Shown piece after piece: positions 1-5,960 of a stretch of 6,101 nt of DNA. Under the pieces are notes generated by a model that had not been told where the DNA came from, did not search any database, and was given only the letters and a program-made list of their open reading frames with translations. A program made the position numbers and the translations under genes. How positions within the stretch are numbered: position 1 is the first letter of the stretch; every line of letters starts with the position of its first letter. This stretch comes from Veillonellaceae bacterium (GTDB lineage: Bacteria > Bacillota_C > Negativicutes > UBA1444). Where the stretch lies: contig JAAZNU010000323.1 of the NCBI GenBank assembly GCA_012798135.1, positions 1 to 6,101 on the forward strand. The letters run 5' to 3'.

Positions 1-221
1 GAGACCGCTTCCCTGGAGAGGTTGACGCTGGTGATTTGGCCTCCTGACGTGGAGATCTGGTCGCGGATGCCGGAGAAGGCCTTCATGCCCTCTTCGAGGG
101 TGTTGAAGTAGGTGGGAAGGGTGTTGTAAACCACGTAGCCGACGGGCTCCACGGCTGAGGCAGGAGCCTGAAAAGCGGTCAAAAGCAGGAAGGCTATGAA
201 GCCAAGAACCCGTTTTCTCAA
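1..221 (-). CDS. Exported protein of unknown function, N-terminal fragment (gene runs off the left edge)
   Basis: The reading frame is open from the start codon to the window edge, giving 73 codons. The protein begins with a textbook Sec signal peptide: a basic n-region (RKR), a hydrophobic core around GFIAFLLLTAF, and an APASA cleavage motif, so cleavage after about residue 23 is expected. The mature part opens VEPVGYVVYNTLPTYFNTL. I chose the TTG at 219-221 because AGGGGGA (228-234) sits 6 nt upstream, and because starting there gives a signal peptide of normal length. An in-frame ATG at 240-242 would add seven residues but has no clear ribosome binding site. The mature start, a GYVV strand followed by a helix ending in LEEGMKAF, loosely recalls type-1 periplasmic solute-binding proteins. 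This is too weak to name a function. The gene lies downstream of, and points the same way as, the c-di-GMP operon. Confidence 0.8.
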   Translation of the reverse strand, partial: MRKRVLGFIAFLLLTAFQAPASAVEPVGYVVYNTLPTYFNTLEEGMKAFSGIRDQISTSGGQITSVNLSREAV

Positions 222-261
222 CAGGAATCCCCCTTTTCGCATTGGTGAAACGAATTGCCCG

Positions 262-290
262 ATTATTTCACCTGGGAGGAACTCCCGCAA
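262..290 (-). promoter_or_regulatory. Weak sigma70-like promoter candidate for the exported-protein gene
   Basis: Read on the minus strand, TTGCGG (285-290) is followed after 17 nt by AATAAT (262-267), a good -10 match with a poor -35. A 5-bp inverted repeat (GGGAG-GAA-CTCCC, 274-286) lies mainly within the spacer. It sits between the hairpin that follows the GGDEF gene and the TTG start, which is the expected place, but the match is poor and could be chance. Confidence 0.22.
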
Positions 291-313
291 GTCACAAACT
301 CAAGGGGAGGGGG

Positions 314-334
314 AAAGCCCAAAAAGGGCACTTT
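314..334 (-). terminator. Terminator-like hairpin after the c-di-GMP operon
   Basis: On the minus strand, about 19 nt after the GGDEF stop codon, GCCC-TTTTT-GGGC forms a short stem. It extends by AAA/TTT pairs across a 2-nt bulge. The tail after it is only TTT and then a C-rich tract, so it is a weak intrinsic terminator at best. Its position just past the last operon gene is the main support. Confidence 0.3.
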
Positions 335-352
335 GTATTCAATCGGCTGCTG

Positions 353-1264
353 CTACTCAACTCGGTTCCGACCAGCGGCTTTCGCCCGGTAAAGCGCTCG
401 GTCCGCCCGTTCAATGAAGGTTTCCAGTGATTCGCCGGGTTCATACTGAGAGACACCGAAACTGGCCCGGATTGTCTCAGAAATGCCCGGTACAGCGAGC
501 TGTTCGGTTTGCTGCCGAAGCCGCTCAGCGGCTCTCCGGGCCTGTTCAAGGTTGATTCCCGGGAAAAGGACGAGGAATTCCTCTCCACCATGGCGTGCCA
601 CGGTATCTTCCAGGCGGGTGGTCCGCAGGAGCATCTCAGCGAAATTGACAAGGACCTGATCTCCGACCGCATGGCCGTATCTGTCGTTAAAGGTTTTGAA
701 ATGGTCGAGATCTGCCATTGTCAGGCTCAAAGGGCTGTTGTTTCGGGCACTGAACGCCATTGCCTTTTTTGCGATTTCCTGAAAGTGGCGCCGGTTTGCC
801 ACACCGGTCAGAGGGTCTGTGTTCATTAACCGTGTGATGGTGGCGTTGGCTTCTTCCAATTCCCGGTATTTTTTCGTCAATTCCCGGGTCAGGTTGGCCA
901 TTTCCAAATTCAGGGCAGACATCTTTGCCAGGATATCGGCATCGGCTTCCGGCAGGGCCGCCGCAAGCAGGATCGTTGAGTCCTTCAAATGCTTCAATGC
1001 AAAATCAGCCCATACCGGTTTCCCGGAAGCGGATCTCAGGGCAAGCGGAAAAGCCCCGGTCCAGGGGCCGTTGCCCTCCTCCTTCGCAGGAACGCCCGGA
1101 CTTTCCTCGTGAAGCAGCGATTCGAGGGGGCTCCCGAGGGGAGCCTCTTGAAGCCCCAGATGTCGAAGCAGCGCATTGGTGGCACCCAGAACCCTTCCAT
1201 CCGTGCTGATTTCCAGCCCCAACAAAAAATCGCAGTCCGGGAGGAGAGAAAAAATTCCGCTCAT
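353..1264 (-). CDS. Diguanylate cyclase: PAS-like sensor, coiled coil, GGDEF domain
   Basis: Predicted to make c-di-GMP from two GTP in the cytoplasm; there is no signal peptide or membrane segment. Residues about 8-105 look like a divergent PAS domain. Residues about 112-146 are a heptad-rich linker (LNLEMANLTRELTKKYRELE) that probably supports dimerisation. The GGDEF domain starts at NTDPLTGVANRR (148-159). Key residues are present: D185 in the ADLDHFK motif for metal, N193 and D202 in NDRYGHAVGD for guanine, and the active-site loop GGEEF at 226-230. The inhibitory I-site RLED (217-220) lies five residues before GGEEF, so product feedback inhibition is expected. Spacing of these residues matches PleD. 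The domain ends normally at ADRALYRAKAAGRNRV. The ATG overlaps the stop of the upstream B12-binding gene in an ATGA, so translation is probably coupled. It is the last gene of the operon. The PAS call is the least certain part. Confidence 0.95.
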   Translation of the reverse strand: MSGIFSLLPDCDFLLGLEISTDGRVLGATNALLRHLGLQEAPLGSPLESLLHEESPGVPAKEEGNGPWTGAFPLALRSASGKPVWADFALKHLKDSTILLAAALPEADADILAKMSALNLEMANLTRELTKKYRELEEANATITRLMNTDPLTGVANRRHFQEIAKKAMAFSARNNSPLSLTMADLDHFKTFNDRYGHAVGDQVLVNFAEMLLRTTRLEDTVARHGGEEFLVLFPGINLEQARRAAERLRQQTEQLAVPGISETIRASFGVSQYEPGESLETFIERADRALYRAKAAGRNRVE

Positions 1265-2427
1265 GGCCTCTGGCCCAAGAAATCATTCGCAGTTTTCAGG
1301 GCTTCTCTTGCGTTCATCGGGCAGGCATCTGCTCCCAGTCTCTTCCAGAGGTCGCCGCTTTCCCTGAAGGCTCCGCCGCCCAGGAGGATTTTCATTCCGG
1401 ATAGTTCTTCCTTTGACCGGATGAGCCGAATCGCCTCTTCCGCCTTGCGGAGGTTGAACGGAATCGTCACGGATATGCCGAGCAGGAACGGGCGAACCCG
1501 TTGAACGGTTTCGACGAGGGCTTCGACGGGGAGATTGCTTCCCAGGTAGTGAACCTCCCAGCCGTCGATCTCCAGCAGGTCGCCCACGGCCCGTGCGCCC
1601 AGTTCATGGAATTCGTTGCAGGAGGCGGCGATCACCGCCTTGGCTTTTTTGGAGGCCGGGTGCCAGAAACGGTCAAAAAGCACGCTGAGAACCCGACTGA
1701 CGATCGCTGTTGCCAGGTGTTCCTGCGCTACGGTCAGGGTGCCCTTTTCCCATCGATTCCCGATTTCCTTCATTGCGGTCCAAACAACTTCGTCGTAGAA
1801 TTCCTCGAGTTCCTCCCGGGATTTGACCGAATCCCGGGCGGCGGCAAGGCAGCGTTCGATCTCCCCGCGGAGAAGTCCCTCCAGAAACGAATCCCTGACT
1901 GTTCCCCAGCGGGTGGATATCCCTTCCGGAGACTCTTCCCGGTGCTGTTCCGCAAGCCGAGTGTAGACCTCGTGCCTTTCAAGCATCCAGTCATAGACCT
2001 TATGGATCTCTCCCGCGGCCTGAGCCGAAAGAAGGCGCCCGAGCACTTCTTTCCATTTTTCAAGCTCCAGCGGAAAATATCCGGGAAGAAACCCGTGAGA
2101 AAGGTAGGCACGATACACCCATCTGACGGTTTGATCCAGCAGCTCAGAATCATTAAGGCGAAAAACGCTGGCCATAAACACCGCGTGGTGGCGATGATTC
2201 TGTCTCATCATCGCAAGCTGCCCCCCGACGAGGCGGTCAATTTCGGGTTCCGCCTCCATTTCCCTGTCCATTTCCGAAAGAAGCCGTTCCAGGCTGGATT
2301 CATATTCCTCCGCGGCTTCCGGGGAAACGGAAAAGGGACGAGGCTCAGCGGGGTTTTCCATGTCTTTCTCTACTTTCTTTCGTTTTCCTGCACCGGCCTT
2401 GCGCCGGTCATCCAAAAAAACGCTCAT
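1261..2427 (-). CDS. Cobalamin (B12)-binding sensor-like protein, CarH/AerR type, no DNA-binding domain
   Basis: 388 aa, cytoplasmic. Residues about 40-165 form an uncharacterised helical region with an NHRHH cluster (77-81) and a VYRAYLSHGFLPGYFP stretch. Residues about 170-258 are a helical B12-binding cap carrying W226 and E236-H237 (WEKGTLTVAQEH), the W-x9-EH signature of cobalamin sensors such as CarH. Residues about 263-385 are the Rossmann-type B12-binding domain: NEFHELG (271-277) supplies the expected cobalt-ligating H274 in an ExHxxG form of DxHxxG, followed by GISVT (317-321) and GGGAF (350-354). There is no MerR or other output domain and no methyltransferase partner in view, so a sensory or partner-binding role is more likely than a corrinoid methyl carrier. 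The start chosen gives an ATGA overlap with the HD-GYP stop, with GGAGG only 1 nt upstream. ATG at 2361 (366 aa) is an alternative, since the 22 leading residues are basic and look poorly constrained. Function is inferred from motifs. Confidence 0.9.
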   Translation of the reverse strand: MSVFLDDRRKAGAGKRKKVEKDMENPAEPRPFSVSPEAAEEYESSLERLLSEMDREMEAEPEIDRLVGGQLAMMRQNHRHHAVFMASVFRLNDSELLDQTVRWVYRAYLSHGFLPGYFPLELEKWKEVLGRLLSAQAAGEIHKVYDWMLERHEVYTRLAEQHREESPEGISTRWGTVRDSFLEGLLRGEIERCLAAARDSVKSREELEEFYDEVVWTAMKEIGNRWEKGTLTVAQEHLATAIVSRVLSVLFDRFWHPASKKAKAVIAASCNEFHELGARAVGDLLEIDGWEVHYLGSNLPVEALVETVQRVRPFLLGISVTIPFNLRKAEEAIRLIRSKEELSGMKILLGGGAFRESGDLWKRLGADACPMNAREALKTANDFLGQRP

Positions 2428-5345
2428 TCCTCCAGCCGGAAACCTTCCTTGAAGACGGCCACGCAGGCGTCGACAACGTCGGGGTCGAAAAGGGTTTCTT
2501 TCCCCCGGGTCACGATCCCCAGCGCCTCCTCCAGGCACAGCGCGGGCCGGTACGGCCGGTGGGACGATGCGGCTTCCACCACGTCCGCCACAGCGAGGAT
2601 GCGCGCTTCCAGCAGGATTTCCTCTCCCTTCAGGCCGGCCGGATACCCGCTGCCGTCCAGGCGTTCGTGATGCTGAAGCGCCGCTTCGGCGATCTTCCAG
2701 GGAAAATTGACCTGGCTGAGGATCCGGTAGGCCTCCTGCGGGTGGGTCTTCACCAGGCGGCTCTCGATTTCGCTCAAACGGGCCGGTTTGCTGAGGATTC
2801 CCGCCGGAATGGCTATCTTGCCGATATCGTGCACGAGCCCAGCCAGGAACAATCCTTCGTTGAAATCCTCGCTGAAGCCGAGCTTTTCGCCGATGGCCCG
2901 GCTCAGCCTTGCCACGCCCTTCTGGTGGCCGGCGGTATAGGGATCCCGTGCTTCCGCGACGGCAGAAAGGACTTCCACGGTCTGCCGGAAGGCATGCGCC
3001 AGCTGCTGCAGGTTTTTGCGGAGGTCCGCTTCCCGGCGCTTCAGGGGCGTCAGATCCCGATAGATGAAGTAAGCTCCGTCGATTCCGTCCGCTCCCTGGC
3101 GGGGAACGTTCATCGCGGAAAGGAACAGCGGAGCGCCGCCGCGGCGCGAACGGACGATTTCCACCTGGAAGGCTTCGCCTTCCAGCGTCCTTCGGATTTG
3201 TTCGGCTATTGAAACCTCGCGGAGTGCGTTCGGGGCCTCGAGGATTTCGCAAAGGTCCTTGCCTTCGACCTCTCCCCCGGAGAAACCGAACATCTCGAGG
3301 AAGGCGCGGTTTGCCCTCACGATCCGTCCTTCCCCGGCATATTCAAGAATTCCTTCGAGGGAGTTCTCGAAAAGGGCCTCGAGGCGTTTTCTCTGGATTT
3401 CCCTTTCCCTTTGGGCAGAAAGGGATTCCAGGGTTTTCCCGATGATCTGGGCGATGGCGGACAGCAGGGGGTAATCCGTTGAAGGATCAAGAGAATCTTC
3501 AGGCGGGTCTGCGAAGCCGACAAAACCGGAAAGCCTTCCTTCGGCGCGGATAGCGATCGAAAGAAGCGATCCAATCCCGGCATTCTCCAGAAAAGCGTGT
3601 TCCGTTTCCGCGGTTGGCGGGAGATTCTTGACTGAAGCCAGCCGCAGGAACCCTTCGTTTCCCAGCCGTTCCAGCCACCAGGGGAAATTTGCCGGGATGC
3701 GGCCCTTCAGGAACGGGGCAAGAGGCGGGATCCCGGGAGCGCACCATTCCAGCACCTCCCTTCGGTCCGCTGTTTCAAACAAAACAATGCAGGCCCGGTC
3801 CACGCCGCTGAAAGGCCCGACCATGGCCAGCGCCTTTCGGGCTTTGCTTCGGAAATCTTCCCAGGATTCGCAGAAACTCAAAAGGGAGACGATCTCGCCA
3901 GCCAGTCGCTGGAGTTCAATCTTCCTGTCGAGCTGCAGCAGGGCCTGGTTTCGTTCTGTCACATCCATCGCAATGGCGTGAATCACCCGTTTCCCTTGCC
4001 AATAGATGGGGCCCGCCGCGATTTCCATCTCCCGGAAGGTCCCATCCGCCAACCGGTGCGCCGTCTCCAGGATGCGGGGGCCGGCGGCAAGGTTGAACAG
4101 GGTTTTCTCAAGGAGTTCCGGGGGCTTCAGGGAAAGCCCGTATGCGTCGAGTTTCTCGAGGGTTTCCCTGGGGTAGCCGTAGAATTGCGCGGCTGCCTGG
4201 TTTGCCAGGAGGATTTTCCCGCTCTCTTGGTCCAGGAGAAGCATCGGGGCAGGACTGTTTTCGAAAAGCCCTTCGAACAGAGATGCCGTTTCCCGAAGCT
4301 TTGCTTCTGCCCGGATGCGCTCCGTAATGTCCTTTCCCACGGACTGGGCCTCGGCGAGGTTCCCATCGGAGTCGAAGATTCCCTGGTCAATCCAGTGGAA
4401 AATCCGGGTTTCCCCGTTTCTGAGTGTGCGGGCCTGCTCAAAGGATGTAACCGGTTTTTCTGCCGAAAGTCCCGATAGCCGCCGGTTCAGGGCGTCGTTT
4501 TCTTCCTCCGTGAGGAGAGATGAGAAGCGTTTTCCAAGAACGTCATCCTTCTCCACCTGGAAGGCCTCGCAAAATGCGGCATTGACGAACGTCAGGGTCG
4601 TATCCGGCAGGAACCGGCAGACCAGGTCCCGCTGGGTTTCCGCAATCCCTTCGTAAAAACGCTGGTAGTTTTCCAGCGCCTTGCTCTTGATGCTAAGTTC
4701 CGACCGGTTTTCCCGGTTTTGGGATTCCCGCTCCAGGAAGCGGATCCCGTGGGACAGGAGCTGGGCCATTTCCATGAAGGAACCGGTCTCCTGAGGACCG
4801 AACACTCCAGGGAGTGACGAATACAGACAGAGAACTCCGAAAGAAACGCCCGTTTCCAGAAGAGGCAGCACCAGCTTTGACCGGTACCCCCGGGCAAGGG
4901 CTTCTTCGGGCCGGAAGACCGGCACGCCCGGTTTCGAGAGATCCTCCACCGATCGGGGAAACCCTTTTGAAAGCACTTCGCCGATCACCGTCTCGGCAAG
5001 GGTCTTCTTCCAGAGGGGCATTTCAAGGCGGGCCAGGTACCCCCGTTCGTCTCCCGCAAATGCGGTCTTTTCCAGGACTTTACCAAACCCGGGAGCCGGA
5101 TTTCGAAGACCAACCCAGGCCATTTTCAGCCCCATCTTCTTCACCAGGATTCGGCAGAACGAGCGGGCGTAGGTCTTCACGTCCTGCTCGGCAAGCAGGA
5201 TCCGGCTGCAGTCACCCATCGCTTCCAGCGCTTTCCCCTGCGCCTTCATGCTATCCAGGCATTTCCGGTAGGCCGCATGGTGCATCTCGACATCCCGCCG
5301 GGCTTCTTCCAGCTCTCTTTTGAGGGCATCCGTTTCCCCGCTCAC
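2424..5345 (-). CDS. Multi-sensor HD-GYP phosphodiesterase (GAF-PAS-PAS-GAF-PAS-HD-GYP)
   Basis: Predicted to hydrolyse c-di-GMP under control of several sensory domains; no membrane segments, so cytoplasmic. Numbered from the GTG at 5345 (973 aa): an N-terminal coiled coil (about 5-45), GAF (about 48-205), PAS (about 230-343, ending GKDITER), PAS (about 354-465, ending AMDVTER), GAF (about 478-638), PAS (about 653-766), then HD-GYP (about 783-968). Catalytic and metal residues are present: H807, H839-D840 in LVHDIGK, H868 in KTHPQEAYRIL, H892-H893 and D897 in HHERLDGSGYP, with GYP at 900-902, and D921 in VADVVEA. A Glu stands where VADxxDA usually has Asp (E924). The frame stays open to a GTG at 5411 (995 aa), but I prefer 5345 because AGGAGGT sits 6 nt upstream and the extra 22 residues show no domain. 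First gene of the operon; its stop overlaps the next start as ATGA. Ligands of the GAF and PAS domains cannot be read from the sequence. Confidence 0.95.
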   Translation of the reverse strand: MSGETDALKRELEEARRDVEMHHAAYRKCLDSMKAQGKALEAMGDCSRILLAEQDVKTYARSFCRILVKKMGLKMAWVGLRNPAPGFGKVLEKTAFAGDERGYLARLEMPLWKKTLAETVIGEVLSKGFPRSVEDLSKPGVPVFRPEEALARGYRSKLVLPLLETGVSFGVLCLYSSLPGVFGPQETGSFMEMAQLLSHGIRFLERESQNRENRSELSIKSKALENYQRFYEGIAETQRDLVCRFLPDTTLTFVNAAFCEAFQVEKDDVLGKRFSSLLTEEENDALNRRLSGLSAEKPVTSFEQARTLRNGETRIFHWIDQGIFDSDGNLAEAQSVGKDITERIRAEAKLRETASLFEGLFENSPAPMLLLDQESGKILLANQAAAQFYGYPRETLEKLDAYGLSLKPPELLEKTLFNLAAGPRILETAHRLADGTFREMEIAAGPIYWQGKRVIHAIAMDVTERNQALLQLDRKIELQRLAGEIVSLLSFCESWEDFRSKARKALAMVGPFSGVDRACIVLFETADRREVLEWCAPGIPPLAPFLKGRIPANFPWWLERLGNEGFLRLASVKNLPPTAETEHAFLENAGIGSLLSIAIRAEGRLSGFVGFADPPEDSLDPSTDYPLLSAIAQIIGKTLESLSAQREREIQRKRLEALFENSLEGILEYAGEGRIVRANRAFLEMFGFSGGEVEGKDLCEILEAPNALREVSIAEQIRRTLEGEAFQVEIVRSRRGGAPLFLSAMNVPRQGADGIDGAYFIYRDLTPLKRREADLRKNLQQLAHAFRQTVEVLSAVAEARDPYTAGHQKGVARLSRAIGEKLGFSEDFNEGLFLAGLVHDIGKIAIPAGILSKPARLSEIESRLVKTHPQEAYRILSQVNFPWKIAEAALQHHERLDGSGYPAGLKGEEILLEARILAVADVVEAASSHRPYRPALCLEEALGIVTRGKETLFDPDVVDACVAVFKEGFRLEE

Positions 5346-5351
5346 GGCAGG

Positions 5352-5358
5352 ACCTCCT
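5352..5358 (-). promoter_or_regulatory. Strong ribosome binding site that fixes the HD-GYP start at GTG 5345
   Basis: AGGAGGT on the minus strand, near-perfect Shine-Dalgarno, 6 nt before GTG (5343-5345). The longer alternative start at 5411 (GTG, followed directly by ATG) has only GAGG almost touching it. This site therefore decides the start and makes the longer reading unlikely. Confidence 0.75.
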
Positions 5359-5532
5359 GAAAGCGACCAGCCGGTTGAGCCGCGAAAAAGACAGAATTCA
5401 TCGACCATCACCTCGATCTATGCAGGAAAGACAAGAAAAACGCCCAAGCCTGTTACAAAAAAGAATCTTTTTAGGTAATGAAATAAGGAGAAAACCTATT
5501 ATCGCTTTTTATTCTATATGAATGTGAGCCAC
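5359..5532. other. Divergent intergenic region upstream of the c-di-GMP operon
   Basis: No coding sequence is supported here. The part next to the HD-GYP gene is GC-rich like the genes; from about 5430 it becomes strongly AT-rich. The minus-strand operon promoter should lie here, but I found only partial -10-like hexamers (for example GATAAT and TAGAAT read on the minus strand around 5500-5520) without convincing -35 partners. A non-housekeeping sigma factor or an activator-dependent promoter is possible. Confidence 0.5.
5458..5472. repeat. Short A/T palindrome in the operon upstream region
   Basis: AAAAAGA and TCTTTTT are exact inverted arms around a single central A. The site could be a regulator half-site pair for the minus-strand operon, or just a product of the A/T-rich composition. 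As a hairpin it would be six A-T-rich pairs with a 3-nt loop, too weak for a terminator. Confidence 0.35.
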
Positions 5533-5561
5533 TTTACACTTTATTTTTATGATACTATACC
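5533..5561 (+). promoter_or_regulatory. Sigma70-like promoter candidate, plus strand
   Basis: TTTACA (5533-5538, 5 of 6 to the -35 consensus) is followed after exactly 17 nt by TATACC (5556-5561, 4 of 6 to the -10 consensus) in an AT-rich context. Transcription would start near 5568 and read through the GGDEF remnant into the aminotransferase gene at 5961. It may be the original promoter of the now decayed GGDEF gene, or the present promoter of the aminotransferase with a long leader. Confidence 0.45.
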
Positions 5562-5575
5562 GGGAAGTTTTTCTG

Positions 5576-5599
5576 CAATTGCCCTGTGTGTGGCAATTG
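5576..5599. repeat. Perfect 8-bp inverted repeat just downstream of the plus-strand promoter: operator candidate
   Basis: CAATTGCC (5576-5583) and GGCAATTG (5592-5599) are exact reverse complements separated by 8 nt, so the half-site centres are 16 bp apart. The repeat begins about 8 nt after the predicted transcription start, a classic place for a repressor site. No T-tract follows, which argues against a terminator. The binding protein is unknown. Confidence 0.5.
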
Positions 5600-5640
5600 G
5601 TGGACTTGGTTCGTACCGTCAGGGGGGAATCAGGTGGAGT

Positions 5641-5922
5641 TCGGCGGTTTTTCCCCTTTGGCTCGGCTACCGGGACCGGCTTCCCCTGTCGGTCGCCATG
5701 CTGGACCTGGACGACTTCAAGTCCGTGAACGACACCTACGGTCACACGGCTGGCGATGCAGTCCTGAAGGGCCTGGGACAAGCGATCCTGGATTCGATTC
5801 GGAAAGCCGACTGCTTCTTCCGGTGGGGCGGTGACAAATTTTTCCTCGTTCTTCAGAACACCCCGAGGGAAGGGGCGGGGAAGCTCTACCGGGCCAGGAG
5901 GATGGGCAAAAACTGCGTGAGT
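5641..5922 (+). pseudogene. Decayed GGDEF (diguanylate cyclase) gene remnant
   Basis: One frame reads LPLSVAMLDLDDFKSVNDTY, then GHTAGDAVLKGL, clearly the first half of a GGDEF domain, with RKAD as an I-site and then GGDKF where GGDEF or GGEEF is needed. The lysine codon AAA (5836-5838) replaces the catalytic glutamate. About nine residues further, NTPREGAG joins directly to KLYRARRMGKNCV, which is the normal C-terminal end of a GGDEF domain; roughly 45-50 codons between these are missing. The upstream DxLTGxxNR segment is absent from this frame, and an RRFF-like trace near 5640-5652 is in another frame, suggesting a frameshift. An ORF from 5518 to 6057 spans the remnant, but its end overlaps the aminotransferase gene out of frame. 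The sequence is not a recent copy of the operon's GGDEF gene, since residues around the shared motifs differ widely. Almost certainly catalytically dead. Confidence 0.8.
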
Positions 5923-5945
5923 GACCAGGGTCTGCCCGGCGCGCG

Positions 5946-5952
5946 AAGGAGG
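5946..5952 (+). promoter_or_regulatory. Ribosome binding site of the aminotransferase gene
   Basis: AAGGAGG followed after 8 nt by the ATG at 5961. It supports this start even though the gene is cut by the window edge. Confidence 0.7.
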
Positions 5953-5960
5953 GGAGCAGA

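Noticed and set aside
1501..2670. 389-codon plus-strand open frame antisense to the B12 and HD-GYP genes
   Set aside because: It mirrors the strongly supported minus-strand genes, shows no recognisable domain, and arises from GC-rich codon use on the opposite strand.
2428..3252. Upstream extension of the B12-protein frame to 663 codons
   Set aside because: The extra residues are Arg/Pro/Gly-rich low-quality text lying entirely inside the HD-GYP coding region in another frame; the ATGA start at 2427 explains the gene.
5473..5503. Imperfect hairpin around AATAAGG / CCTATT in the AT-rich leader
   Set aside because: It needs a bulge, has only six pairs, and is expected by chance in such AT-rich sequence.
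5532..5545. Similarity of CTTTACACTTTAT to the E. coli lac promoter, suggesting vector sequence
   Set aside because: The match is confined to about 13 nt; the -10, spacer remainder and downstream sequence differ, so it is chance similarity between sigma70 promoters.
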